Below, piece by piece: positions 9,950-21,321 of a stretch of DNA of 58,966 bases (position 1 is its first letter; every line of letters begins with the position of its first letter). Source of the DNA: Pseudomonadota bacterium (lineage in GTDB: Bacteria; Pseudomonadota; Alphaproteobacteria; Rhizobiales; Hyphomicrobiaceae); NCBI GenBank assembly GCA_018242255.1, contig JAFECH010000365.1:1-58966 (forward strand), written 5' to 3'. The notes under the pieces are model-generated. The model saw only the letters and a program-made list of their open reading frames with translations. It was not told the DNA's origin and made no database searches. Both the position numbers and the translations under genes were made by a program.

Positions 9950-10945
9950 ATGGCGAGCCCACTCGGGCGGAGAACGGCAGCCGAAGGCCAGGGCTCTGAG
10001 AGGCGACGCGTCCTCACGCTTGAGCGCGAGGCCATCACGCTCGTCGACCGAATGCCGGAGCTGCTGATGGAAGCGGCGCGCATCGCCTCCACAGTCGCGC
10101 AGGGCATTCACGGGCGCCGCCGCGCGGGCCCCGGCGAAACGTTCTGGCAATTCCGCCAATATCAGTCCGGAGAAAACGCGAGCCTCGTCGATTGGCGGCG
10201 CTCTGCAAGCTCGGATCATCTGTTCGTGCGAGAGCGCGAATGGGAAGCGGCCCACACGCTCTATCTCTGGCCCGACATCTCCCCGTCGATGGACTTCAAG
10301 AGCCACCTCGCTCCCGTCACCAAACGTGACCGCGCTCTGGTGCTGGCACTCGCCGCTGCTGAGCTTCTCGTTCGCGGCGGTGAGCGGGTTGCGTTGCTCG
10401 CGCAGATGCTGCCGACCGCCAGCCGCAACGCTGCAACGCGTATCGCCGAGACGATCGCCGCCAACGCCAATTCCGAGACGACGCAAAAGAGCCTGCCGCC
10501 GAACGCCGGTCTCAACCGTTTTTCCGGCCTGATCTTGTTCAGCGATTTTCTCGCGCCCGTGCACGCCATTCGCGAACGCCTCGAAGGCTACGCGGGCAAC
10601 GGCGTCGGCGGTCATCTCGTCCAAGTCATCGACCCGGCCGAGGAAACGCTGCCCTATCACGGCCGCACCGAGTTCCTGACGCCGTCAGGCAGTCAGCGTT
10701 GGGTTGCCGATCGCGTTGAGTCCCTGCGCCCGAAATATCAGGAACGCTTCGCGGCCCATCGCGCCGAAGTCGCCGAGATGGCGAAGCGCTTCGGCTGGTC
10801 TCTGCTGACCCACCACACCGACCGCCCGGCCTCCGAGCCGCTGCTGTCGCTGCTGATGCGTCTCAACGGTTCGGCTCAGGGCTATCGCTGGATGTCGTCG
10901 AGTTCCGATGCTGTCAGCACCGAAGATAAGGAGCGTGCCCGATGA
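9950..10945 (+). CDS. DUF58 domain-containing protein
   Basis: 331 residues with the DUF58 core GETFWQFRQYQSGENA followed by VDWRRSA and VREREWE. The segment LWPDISPSMDF resembles a degenerate MIDAS, as in VWA-like folds. DUF58 proteins are regular partners of MoxR ATPases in BAT-like operons. It has no clear membrane segment. Its last codons overlap the next start in an ATGA arrangement (10942-10945), so translation is probably coupled to the DUF4159 gene. Confidence 0.92.
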   Translation: MASPLGRRTAAEGQGSERRRVLTLEREAITLVDRMPELLMEAARIASTVAQGIHGRRRAGPGETFWQFRQYQSGENASLVDWRRSASSDHLFVREREWEAAHTLYLWPDISPSMDFKSHLAPVTKRDRALVLALAAAELLVRGGERVALLAQMLPTASRNAATRIAETIAANANSETTQKSLPPNAGLNRFSGLILFSDFLAPVHAIRERLEGYAGNGVGGHLVQVIDPAEETLPYHGRTEFLTPSGSQRWVADRVESLRPKYQERFAAHRAEVAEMAKRFGWSLLTHHTDRPASEPLLSLLMRLNGSAQGYRWMSSSSDAVSTEDKERAR

Positions 10946-13944
10946 GCTTCGGCCCGCTCGCTTTTCTCAATCCCTGGCTGCTTGCCGCGCTCGTCACGCT
11001 GCCGCTGATCTATTGGCTGCTGCGCGCCGTGCCGCCGCGTCCGACACAAATCGAATTTCCCCCGACGCGAATTCTTGTCGGCATCGAGAACGACGAAAAG
11101 ACAGCCGAGAAAACGCCGTGGTGGCTCACGCTCCTGCGGCTCATTGCTGCGACGCTCGTCATTCTGGCGCTTGCGGATCCGATCCTCAATCCGTCGAAGA
11201 ACAAAGGTCTGACGGGCACCGGCCCCGTCGTCATTTTCGTCGACAACGGCTGGGCTGCCGCATCGCGCTGGCCGGAACGCGCCAACATCATACAGCGTCT
11301 GATTAGCGAGGCTGAAGGTGCCGGCCGCCCTGTCATGCTGGTGCCGACAGCAGCCGCAACGAAGCTGCCCACGATCAAAATCGAGCCACCGGGCGAAGCG
11401 CGCAGCACCGCCGCCGCCATCGAACCTCAGCCATTCGAACCCGACCGCGAAGCAGCAGCCGCTGCTTTGCAAACCGCACTGTCGGAAGCCGGCATCAAAC
11501 AGTCCTCCATTGTCTGGATCGAAGACGGCATCGACCACAAAGGCAAAGTCAGCGACGTCGCAACGAAACTGCAAAATCTGGCTGGCGGCGGTACGCTGTC
11601 CGTCATCGACGAAACCAAAGGCCGCGAAGCGTTAGGCCTCGTCGCCGATCTCGCCGAGCGCGGGAAACTCGAAGCAACGGTGCTTTCCACAGGCGGGCCC
11701 GCGCGCGAAGGCATGGTCAATGCCTTTTCGGCGCGCGGCGAACGCCTCGGCGAAGCCCCTTTCAAGCTCGGTCCTGGCGCAACATCCGCGAAAGCCAAAT
11801 TTGAAATGCCGCTTGAACTGCGTAATCAGGTCGCCCGCATAGAGATCGCAAGCGAACGCTCCGCAGGCGCCGTCAGTTTGATCGACGCCATGACGCAATG
11901 GCACCGCGTCGGCTTGCTCTCGGGCGAAAGCCGTGAGGAAGCTCAGCCGCTGCTCGCGCCGCTCTACTACATCGAAAAAGCCCTCAAACCCTACGCTGAC
12001 GTCGTCGCCGCCAAGAATGCCAATCTCGTGGAAGGGCTCGATTCCGTTCTGAGGCAGAACATCTCCGTTCTGATCCTCGCCGATATCGGCACGATCAGCG
12101 GCGAAGCCGAAGAAAAGGTCGACGAGTTTGTCAAGAACGGCGGCTTGCTCGTGCGCTTCGCGGGACCGCGCCTCGAAAAAGCCGGTGACAACCTGCTGCC
12201 GGTTGTGTTGCGCAGCGGCGGCCGCTCTCTCGGCGGCGCGCTGTCGTGGTCGTCGCCCCAAGCTCTTGCCCCGTTCGACGAAAGCAGCCCTTTCGCCGGC
12301 CTGAGCGTCCCGAAAGATGTCACCGTTACGCGCCAAGTTCTTGCCGACCCGGCAGAACTGACGCCCGACGTCGAGATCTGGGCGCGACTGCAGGACGGCA
12401 CGCCGCTCGTCACCGCCGCGAAGCGAGGCAATGGCCGCCTCGTCCTGTTCCACGTCACAGCCAACTCAGACTGGTCGAACCTGCCGATGTCCGGCCTCTT
12501 CGTCGAAATGCTCCGCCGCCTTTCCACCATGGGCACGGTCGGCGCCGCTGCATCGGCGGAAAAACAGTCGGACACCGACGCGAACGCAGCCGATACCGCA
12601 ACGAAAGCCAATTCCGTGTCGTCAAGTGTGCTTGCCCCGCTCAAGACGCTGAGCGGCGCCGGCATGCTCGTTTCGCCACCTCCGACCGCGGAACCTTTAA
12701 AAGCCGGCGAGATCGGCGCGATCCGGCCGAACTTCGAGCATCCGCCAGGCTACTACGGCCAGGCCGCCGCCCCCCGCGCCGTCAACGTCCTGACCGTGAA
12801 GAGCACGCTTGCGCCGTTCCCGGAACTGCCAGCAAGCGTCGCCAGGCTGACCTATGACAACGCCGCCAGCACCTCGCTGAAACCGGCGCTGCTGGCGCTG
12901 GCGCTCGGCTTGCTCTTCCTCGACATCATCGCCGTCATGATCCTACAGGCGGGCGGCATCGCCGGTCTCTTTTCGCGCCGTCCGCGATCGCCGCGCAGAA
13001 CAGCAACCGCATCGACAATCGTGCTCGGCGTTCTCGCTTTGGGTGCGGGCATCGTCGCCGTCGGCAGCAATGTCAAGGCGCAGGAGTTTCCGTCCGAATT
13101 CCGCGACGCGATCCCGCAATTCGATGGCTTCAGCCCGGTAAGCCCATCGCAGCAACAAGGGCCCGTGATCGTGCGCCCCCCGGCTTCGCCGGCCGACAAC
13201 GCAGCCATCGACGCGACAAGCAAAGTCACGCTGGCTTACGTCCTGAGTGGCGACCGCGAAACCGACGAAACGAGCCGCGCGGGCCTGCGTGGTCTCGGTC
13301 GCGTACTGCAGACGCGCACCGCCGTCGAACCGGGCGAGCCAGCCGCCGTCGACATCACGAAAGATGAGATCGCGTTTTACCCGGTACTCTATTGGCCGGT
13401 GTTGAAAACCGCCAAGGCTTTGCCGGATGCGATCATCGCCAAGATCGACGCCTACATGAAGGAAGGTGGTCTCATCGTCTTCGACACGCGCGATTATGGC
13501 GACGGCGGCGCCGACATGATGCCGATGAGGGGCCAAGGCGGCACCGCCATTCAGCGACTGCTGAGCAAGCTCGATGTGCCGCCACTCGAACCGGTCCCCG
13601 AAAATCATGTCGTGACCAAATCGTTCTATCTGCTGCGTTCCTTCCCCGGCCGCTGGGACGGCGGCCAGCTTTGGGTCGAAGCAACGCCGAAAGACGACAA
13701 CGAATCCCACAAGGCCCGCGTTTCCGACGGCGTGACCTCGATCATGATTACGTCGAACGACCTGGCCGCAGCGTGGGCTCTCGATGATCGCGGCCGGCCC
13801 CTTTATCCCGTCGTGCCCGGCGGTGAGATGCAGCGCGAGATGGCATTCCGCGGCGGCATCAACATCGTCATGCACGCCCTGACCGGCAACTACAAAGCCG
13901 ATCAGGTTCATGTTCCCGCGCTGCTTGAGCGGCTCGGTCAGTAG
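10942..13944 (+). CDS. BatA N-terminal / DUF4159 membrane protein
   Basis: A 1000-residue protein. The N-terminus is a BatA (aerotolerance regulator) domain with two helices: FLNPWLLAALVTLPLIYWLL and a second at about 55-75, ending ALADPILNP. A VWA-like region follows, then two membrane helices at about 645-715 and a C-terminal DUF4159 domain from about residue 760 (VTLAYVLSGD, IAFYPVLYWP, GGLIVFDTRDYGDG). DUF4159 resembles glutamine-amidotransferase-like folds and probably faces the periplasm. It is coupled to DUF58 by the ATGA overlap and followed by another large membrane protein after 12 bases. It probably forms an inner-membrane complex with the MoxR/DUF58 pair. Confidence 0.92.
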   Translation: MSFGPLAFLNPWLLAALVTLPLIYWLLRAVPPRPTQIEFPPTRILVGIENDEKTAEKTPWWLTLLRLIAATLVILALADPILNPSKNKGLTGTGPVVIFVDNGWAAASRWPERANIIQRLISEAEGAGRPVMLVPTAAATKLPTIKIEPPGEARSTAAAIEPQPFEPDREAAAAALQTALSEAGIKQSSIVWIEDGIDHKGKVSDVATKLQNLAGGGTLSVIDETKGREALGLVADLAERGKLEATVLSTGGPAREGMVNAFSARGERLGEAPFKLGPGATSAKAKFEMPLELRNQVARIEIASERSAGAVSLIDAMTQWHRVGLLSGESREEAQPLLAPLYYIEKALKPYADVVAAKNANLVEGLDSVLRQNISVLILADIGTISGEAEEKVDEFVKNGGLLVRFAGPRLEKAGDNLLPVVLRSGGRSLGGALSWSSPQALAPFDESSPFAGLSVPKDVTVTRQVLADPAELTPDVEIWARLQDGTPLVTAAKRGNGRLVLFHVTANSDWSNLPMSGLFVEMLRRLSTMGTVGAAASAEKQSDTDANAADTATKANSVSSSVLAPLKTLSGAGMLVSPPPTAEPLKAGEIGAIRPNFEHPPGYYGQAAAPRAVNVLTVKSTLAPFPELPASVARLTYDNAASTSLKPALLALALGLLFLDIIAVMILQAGGIAGLFSRRPRSPRRTATASTIVLGVLALGAGIVAVGSNVKAQEFPSEFRDAIPQFDGFSPVSPSQQQGPVIVRPPASPADNAAIDATSKVTLAYVLSGDRETDETSRAGLRGLGRVLQTRTAVEPGEPAAVDITKDEIAFYPVLYWPVLKTAKALPDAIIAKIDAYMKEGGLIVFDTRDYGDGGADMMPMRGQGGTAIQRLLSKLDVPPLEPVPENHVVTKSFYLLRSFPGRWDGGQLWVEATPKDDNESHKARVSDGVTSIMITSNDLAAAWALDDRGRPLYPVVPGGEMQREMAFRGGINIVMHALTGNYKADQVHVPALLERLGQ

Positions 13945-13956
13945 AGGCATAAGGTT

Positions 13957-16098
13957 TTGAACTGGTCGATTACCTTCGCGCCCCTCATTCCGATGCCGAT
14001 CCTGATCGGCCTGTCGGTTCTGGCGGCCGTGCTGATCCTCGCACTGCTGTTTCGCCGTTCGCGCGGCGCTTTCCTTCGCGCAGCCGCGCTGGCAGCGCTG
14101 ATCGCGGCACTGTTCAATCCGATCCTGAAAGAAGAGCAGCGCGAAAGCCTCGCAAACGTCGCGATCGTCGTGCTCGACGAAAGCCCGAGCCAGAAGCTCG
14201 CCGACCGCACCAAGCAGATGGACGAGATCCGCGCCAATCTCGAAACCAAGTTCGCAAAGATCCCGAACCTCGAAGTCAAATGGGTGACAGGCGGCGTCCC
14301 ATCGGATTCAGCGCCGCCCGGAACGAACCTCTTCACCGACTTGAACGCGGCGCTGAACGACACCGCACCTGATCGCATCGCCGGCGTGATCTTCGTTACC
14401 GACGGCGAAGTTCACGACGTGCCGAAGTCTGCGGCATCGCTCGGCTTCGACGCGCCCGTTCACGCGCTGCTGACCGGCAAGCGTGACGAGTTCGACCGCC
14501 GCATCCAGGTGATAGAAGCCCCTCGGTATGGTCTCGTTGGCCAGTCGCGCGAAATAGAAGTTGCAGTCCGCCAGACGGGTGCCTCACCGTCCGCGAACTC
14601 CGGCGCCGCGACGCTGAAGGTTCGCCGCGAAGGCCAGCCCGACGAAACGATCCGCACCGAAGTCAATCGCAACGTCAAGATCGACATGCCGATCCCGCAC
14701 ACCGGGACAAACATCGTCGAGATCGAGTTGCAGCCGGTTGACGGCGAATTGACGACCGCAAACAACCGCGCCGTCGTGGCAGCCGAAGGCGTACGCGAAA
14801 ATCTGCGCGTGCTTCTCGTCTCCGGTGAGCCCCATCCCGGCGAGCGCACGTGGCGCAACTTGCTGAAATCCGACGCCGCCGTCGATCTCGTGCACTTCAC
14901 GATTTTGCGCCCGCCCGAGAAGCAGGACGGGACGCCGATCAATCAGCTCTCGCTGATTGCCTTCCCGACGCGCGAACTCTTCTCCGAGAAGATCAACGAG
15001 TTCGACCTGATCATCTTCGACAGGTACGAGCACCGCGGAATTCTGCAGCTTCTCTACTACGACAACATCGCCCGCTACGTGAACGAACACGGCGGCGCGC
15101 TGCTGGTCGCGGCAGGTGACGACTACGCCAGTCCCTACAGCATCTATAATACGCCGCTTGCGCCAGTGCTTCCTGCCGCGCCGACCGGCCGCGTGCTCGA
15201 AATGCCGTTCAAAGCCAAGGTGACGGCCGAAGGCCAGAAGCATCCCGTCACGCGCGATCTTCCCGGCTGGAACGGTGCGCAGGTCGCCGACAATTCTCCG
15301 CAGCCCTCCTGGGGCAAATGGTTCCGCCAAGCCGAAGTGACGCCGCTGCGCGGTCGCGTGCTGATGAACGGAGCTGAAGACAAGCCGCTTCTGATCCTCG
15401 ACCGCAAGGGCAAAGGCCGCGTTGCGCTGCTGACGTCCGACCACGCCTGGCTCTGGGCGCGCGGCTATGATGGCGGCGGCCCGCACACCGATCTGCTTCG
15501 CCGCCTGTCGCACTGGCTCATGAAAGAGCCGGACCTTGAAGAAGAGCGCGTCATCGCCTCGGCCAAAGGTCTGAAACTCACGATCGAACGCCGCTCGATG
15601 GAAGACAAGATTCCGCCCGTGAAAATACTGGGTCCGGGCGGCGACACGTCCACGGTCCAACTTCAACCGGTGCCTGTCGAGCCGGGCGTCTGGCGCTCCG
15701 CCATCGATGTCAAATTGCCGGGCCTCTACAAAGTCGAAACCGACGGACCCAACGGTCAGCTGACCGCCGTCGCCAATGCCGGCGTCGAAGATCCGCGCGA
15801 AATGAGCGAAGTGACCGCAACTGATCAGAAAATGAAGCCGATCGCCGACGCGACAGGCGGCGGCATATTCTGGACGAAGCCGTCAGGTCTCCTCGCAAAT
15901 GCAACCGATATCGATGTGCCGCGTATTTCTATGATGTCAGCGGCGAAGGTGATGGCAGGCTCGGACTGGCTTGGTCTGAAGGACCGGCAAGCATTTTTGA
16001 CGCGCGGCGTCAAGCTGACGCCGATGTTTACGGGCTTTGCGGCGCTTTCGCTGCTGCTTGCTCTCATCGCCTTGGCATGGTGGCATGAGGGACGATAA
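13957..16098 (+). CDS. Large inner-membrane protein of the MoxR block (BatB-like topology)
   Basis: The start is TTG at 13957, with AAGG 3 bases before it. The 713-residue protein has two N-terminal helices (about 10-30 and 38-55), a long periplasmic part and a C-terminal helix ending LIALAWWHEGR. The first soluble part has a VWA-like start (VAIVVLDESPSQ, with a D-x-S resembling MIDAS). The middle (LRVLLVSGEPHPGERTWR, LIIFDRYEHRG, GGALLVAAGDDY) looks like a class I glutamine-amidotransferase-like fold, as seen in partners of DUF4159 proteins. No catalytic Cys is evident, so a structural or binding role is likelier. It closes the membrane part of the operon. Confidence 0.85.
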   Translation: MNWSITFAPLIPMPILIGLSVLAAVLILALLFRRSRGAFLRAAALAALIAALFNPILKEEQRESLANVAIVVLDESPSQKLADRTKQMDEIRANLETKFAKIPNLEVKWVTGGVPSDSAPPGTNLFTDLNAALNDTAPDRIAGVIFVTDGEVHDVPKSAASLGFDAPVHALLTGKRDEFDRRIQVIEAPRYGLVGQSREIEVAVRQTGASPSANSGAATLKVRREGQPDETIRTEVNRNVKIDMPIPHTGTNIVEIELQPVDGELTTANNRAVVAAEGVRENLRVLLVSGEPHPGERTWRNLLKSDAAVDLVHFTILRPPEKQDGTPINQLSLIAFPTRELFSEKINEFDLIIFDRYEHRGILQLLYYDNIARYVNEHGGALLVAAGDDYASPYSIYNTPLAPVLPAAPTGRVLEMPFKAKVTAEGQKHPVTRDLPGWNGAQVADNSPQPSWGKWFRQAEVTPLRGRVLMNGAEDKPLLILDRKGKGRVALLTSDHAWLWARGYDGGGPHTDLLRRLSHWLMKEPDLEEERVIASAKGLKLTIERRSMEDKIPPVKILGPGGDTSTVQLQPVPVEPGVWRSAIDVKLPGLYKVETDGPNGQLTAVANAGVEDPREMSEVTATDQKMKPIADATGGGIFWTKPSGLLANATDIDVPRISMMSAAKVMAGSDWLGLKDRQAFLTRGVKLTPMFTGFAALSLLLALIALAWWHEGR

Positions 16099-16117
16099 AA
16101 AGAGGGCACAGAACCCC

Positions 16118-16906
16118 ATGGGCAGCGCTTCCAGCAACCGGCCGATCGGCGTCATAGGCAACGACGAATTTGGAACGGCGATCGCCGAACGCCTTGCCGC
16201 CTGCTGCATCCCGACGCTTTACGCAGCGTTGCCTGGCGCCTCTCCCGCCATCTATGGCGAGCATCTGGAGCCGGTCTCACCGGCCTCGAACGATATGGCG
16301 GACTGTCCGGTCATCCTCATCGCCATCGAGGATACCGAAGCGTTCCGCGCCCTACTGACCGGCAGCGACCCTTCCGATCTCAATTTTGCCCCGCTGTCCG
16401 GCGCTGTCATCGTCGATCTCGGCGCCCGCACGCCGCGCGAACTCGACGCGCTGCTTGAACTCATCGAACAGCGCGGCGTCTCGCTGACCGACGCGGCCTT
16501 GATTGGCGGCGCGCCTGCTGCAGCGGACGGCCACGCCAAAGTCCTGCTCGGCGGCGCCGAAACCGCTACCGAAACGGTAGCCAGTATCGTGTCGCTGTTC
16601 GGTACGGTCGAGCGCACAGGTCCCCTGGGGAGCGCCCACGCCGCTGCCGCACTGATGGGCTATATCGAGGCCGCCCACGCCGTTGCCCGCGAGGAAGCGA
16701 TGGCGCTTGGTGCCGCCTGTGGCCTGACGCCCGACATGATCGCCCGTGTGCTGTCCGAGCGCGCCCCTCCGCACGGGATGAATGTTGTACAGATCGCCTG
16801 CCGGGCCGATCTCGCCCGCCGCATCGCCCGCGATCGCAACGCGGGGGCCGACATCATCGACCTCGCGGCTGAAAAACAGGCACGCTCCAAGCGCGAAAAC
16901 CGTTGA
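16118..16906 (+). CDS. 6-phosphogluconate/3-hydroxyisobutyrate dehydrogenase-like protein, degenerate
   Basis: I chose the ATG at 16118 (262 residues; AGAGGG lies 11 bases upstream). An ATG at 16085 overlapping the previous gene is the alternative. The protein begins with a Rossmann strand and loop PIGVIGNDEFG, where the usual GxGxMG loop is altered. It has the substrate-domain motif DAALIGGAPAAADGHAKVLLGG, matching the usual DAPVSGG region. At the position of the catalytic Lys (normally in a GSG..AAK..NN helix) it reads GSAHAAAALMGY, so Lys and the Asn are missing. It is probably not a working dehydrogenase of the usual type. It follows the MoxR block in the same direction. Confidence 0.8.
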   Translation: MGSASSNRPIGVIGNDEFGTAIAERLAACCIPTLYAALPGASPAIYGEHLEPVSPASNDMADCPVILIAIEDTEAFRALLTGSDPSDLNFAPLSGAVIVDLGARTPRELDALLELIEQRGVSLTDAALIGGAPAAADGHAKVLLGGAETATETVASIVSLFGTVERTGPLGSAHAAAALMGYIEAAHAVAREEAMALGAACGLTPDMIARVLSERAPPHGMNVVQIACRADLARRIARDRNAGADIIDLAAEKQARSKRENR

Positions 16907-17024
16907 TGACCGGCGGCGTCCCTGCCGCACGGATCGAGCCGACGCCCCGACTCACGTAAACATCGTGCACCTTCGTCGCGAAACGTTATCGCGAACGCTT
17001 TCACCGTGAGCTCCGGGGCCCCCA

Positions 17025-18716
17025 ATGTCGCCGCTCTATAGAATTGTGTATGCCACGCATGCCAACGGCACTCATCACAAGCTGGCGCTCGACGCGCTGG
17101 AAGCGATGACACGTCCGGACAGCGCCGACTGGACCCGCCTCTTCCTGAAGCACGTCGAACGCTATCTTGAAGGCTCGAAAGCGCCAGACGTTACCTTCAA
17201 GGATTTCAAAAATCACGTCCTGCACGTGTCCGAGAACTACTGGGGCGGTGCACCCGAGAAAACGCAGGAGTGGTACAACCGCACCGTCTTCGAACTCAAA
17301 GCCGGCAACTGGCCGGAAGCCGTCTACGCCGCCGGCGTTCTGAGCCACTACTTCACCGATCCGGTGATGCCGTTTCACACCGGCCAGACAGAAGCTGAGA
17401 ACGCCGTCCATCGCGCCACGGAATGGAGCATCAATCGCTCGTACAATACGCTGCGCGCGCTTGGCGAAAAGCGCTTCGGACGCTTGAGCATCGCTGTCCC
17501 CTCCGGCCAGAAATGGCTGGCCAAATTCGTCTGCGACAATGCCGAATTCTCGCACCGCTATTACGAAAAACTCATTGCCCACTATGACATTCACAAGGGT
17601 GCAACGCGCCCGGAAGAAGGCCTCGACGATATCGCCAAGACGATCGTCGCCGAACTGTTGATCTATGCCTCGACGAGCTTTGGCAAAGTGCTCGACCGGG
17701 CGGTCGCTGAATCCGGCATGTCTGCACCCGAAGTGACCCTGACGGCGGAAACGTTCCTCGCCATGACGCAGATCCCAAGGAAATTCATCGAAAAGCGGCT
17801 GACGAACGAAGAAGACAGAAAACTTGTCGCCGCCATCTACGACGAACTGAAAGCAACGGGACGTGTCGACAAATCCCTGCCCGAAGATGATCGCGTAATC
17901 CGCGATCTTCACAACGCGGAAGTTCTCGCTCCCAAGCTTGCCGAGCGCAGCGCCGCGCGCAACGCACGCATCAACGGGCCGGACGACACGCCGCTCGAAC
18001 TTGCGGTGGCGAAATCGGCCGCAACGAAAATGGACATTTCGGAAACGCCGCCCACGATCCCGCTGTCGAGAACACCACCGCCGATGCCGCGCGCCGCACC
18101 GAGCATTGCCGCACGCATGGAGCCGCTTCACGTGTCCGCACAACGCGCGCCAGTTCCAGCACCGACGCCGACATCCGCTCCACCCCGATCGGAGCCGCCC
18201 GTAGTGGCTCAGGCTCCCACGCCAACAGTCGCCACAGCCGCTACACCGTCAGCGCCGCCCCGGCCGTCACCGGATCGCCAGACAGAAGCCCGCGTATACC
18301 TTAACGAGAGCGACGATCTCGAAGCCGCACCGTCTATCGGACCAAAAACGGCAGACCGCTTCGCGGCAATCGAGATTCACAGCGTGCGGGATTTCCTGAA
18401 ACAAGATCCCGAACAACTGGCCGACAAGCTCAACGACCCGCACATCGATGCCGAGACGCTGCTCGAATGGCAGGATCAGGCAAAGCTCGTCATGGCGGTT
18501 CCGGGCCTGCGCGGCACGCACGCGCAACTTCTTGTCGGGTCAGGTTACAAGACGGCGCAAGCCGTCGCCGAAGCCGATCCGCTCGCACTGTCCGCCAGCG
18601 TTCTGAGGTTCGCAACGACGTCAGCTGGCAAACGCGTCCTGCGCGAAGGCCGCCCGCCCGACATCGAAAAAATCAAATCCTGGGTCGAGTTCGCCAAACT
18701 CGCGGCAGCGGCTTAG
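17025..18716 (+). CDS. Zinc-dependent phospholipase C-like / DUF4332 fusion protein
   Basis: A 563-residue two-part protein. Residues 1 to about 330 resemble the all-helical zinc-dependent phospholipase C / S1-P1 nuclease fold. Candidate metal ligands lie in THANGTHH near the start and in GVLSHYFTDPVMPFHTGQ with HRATE after it. A Pro/Ala-rich linker spans about 345-425. The C-terminus (about 430-563) is a DUF4332 domain with helix-hairpin-helix segments SIGPKTADRF and VPGLRGTHAQLL. DUF4332 is expected to bind nucleic acid or act as a protein adaptor. No signal peptide is visible, which is odd for a phospholipase. The gene sits 118 bases after the dehydrogenase-like gene and before the thiamine locus. 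Confidence 0.82.
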   Translation: MSPLYRIVYATHANGTHHKLALDALEAMTRPDSADWTRLFLKHVERYLEGSKAPDVTFKDFKNHVLHVSENYWGGAPEKTQEWYNRTVFELKAGNWPEAVYAAGVLSHYFTDPVMPFHTGQTEAENAVHRATEWSINRSYNTLRALGEKRFGRLSIAVPSGQKWLAKFVCDNAEFSHRYYEKLIAHYDIHKGATRPEEGLDDIAKTIVAELLIYASTSFGKVLDRAVAESGMSAPEVTLTAETFLAMTQIPRKFIEKRLTNEEDRKLVAAIYDELKATGRVDKSLPEDDRVIRDLHNAEVLAPKLAERSAARNARINGPDDTPLELAVAKSAATKMDISETPPTIPLSRTPPPMPRAAPSIAARMEPLHVSAQRAPVPAPTPTSAPPRSEPPVVAQAPTPTVATAATPSAPPRPSPDRQTEARVYLNESDDLEAAPSIGPKTADRFAAIEIHSVRDFLKQDPEQLADKLNDPHIDAETLLEWQDQAKLVMAVPGLRGTHAQLLVGSGYKTAQAVAEADPLALSASVLRFATTSAGKRVLREGRPPDIEKIKSWVEFAKLAAAA

Positions 18717-18817
18717 CGCCGTTCGGTTGCGCTGAAAGACGTGATACTCGGCGTTTATCCGGGGGCCCATCGGGCCACACTTGCCAACGGCCCCCATCGG
18801 CGCGACAATAACACTGT

Positions 18818-18912
18818 TTCCGAGGGGCGCCGGTTGTCCGGCTGAGATCGCGTAACAAAGCGCGAGCACCCTTAGAACCTGATCCGGATCATGCCGGCGA
18901 AGGGACGGGATT
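18818..18912 (+). promoter_or_regulatory. TPP riboswitch (thi box)
   Basis: The conserved thi-box parts are present in order: GAGGGGCGCC (about 18822-18831), GGCTGAGAT (18840-18848), ACCCTTAGAACCTGATCC (18878-18895) and the closing GGCGAAGGGA (about 18896-18905). This is the standard thiamine pyrophosphate aptamer. Its first gene downstream is the four-helix membrane protein at 18983, then thiC. The strong Shine-Dalgarno at 18970 makes control of translation start plausible. Confidence 0.93.
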
Positions 18913-18982
18913 GGCTGTGTGCTTCGGATTGATCTTGGGTCGATGTTCACTCGCGTCGCTTTGGCGCGCAGGAGGCTGCGAC

Positions 18983-19366
18983 ATGTATCATTCGAAGCTG
19001 ATCGCTGGCTTTGCCGGCCCGCTGATGCTCGCCCTCGGCATCACTCTCCTTTTCAACCGCCAGCTCTTTCCGGCCATGGCGTCACAAATCGCAAACGATT
19101 ACGCCGTGATCGTTCTCTCCGGCGTTCTGGCCTTGACCGCAGGCATTGCGATCGTGCGGGTTCACAACACGTGGACCCGGGATTGGACTGTGATCGTAAC
19201 AATCCTTGGCTGGCTGCTGATTTTGAGCGGTCTCGTGCGGATGTGGTTTCCGCAAATGGCAGCACCTATTGCCACGTCTTTCGCCGGATCAAGCGAACAT
19301 CTGATCTTGCCGGGCCTCATCCTCGCCGGTCTCGGCGCGTTTCTTTCCTATAAAGCGTATGCGTGA
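18983..19366 (+). CDS. Four-helix membrane protein between TPP riboswitch and thiC
   Basis: An AGGAGG Shine-Dalgarno at 18970-18975, 7 bases before the ATG at 18983, sets the start; the longer frame runs back into the riboswitch and is not credible. The 127-residue product has four predicted helices: about 5-24 (GFAGPLMLALGITLLF), 37-57, 67-87 and 102-124. Loops are short and there is no catalytic motif. I do not recognise the family. Its place inside the riboswitch transcript, 18 bases before thiC, suggests a role in thiamine or precursor transport or in protecting ThiC. That is inference only. Confidence 0.85.
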   Translation: MYHSKLIAGFAGPLMLALGITLLFNRQLFPAMASQIANDYAVIVLSGVLALTAGIAIVRVHNTWTRDWTVIVTILGWLLILSGLVRMWFPQMAAPIATSFAGSSEHLILPGLILAGLGAFLSYKAYA

Positions 19367-21229
<1,863 letters not shown>

Positions 21230-21321
21230 GCAGCGGCTCCCCTTTTGCTAGGATCGCGGTTGGCGGATGCGGTGACTTTTCATTACCACCCGCCCAACAC
21301 CAACCGCGGGGGGCGGAAGCT

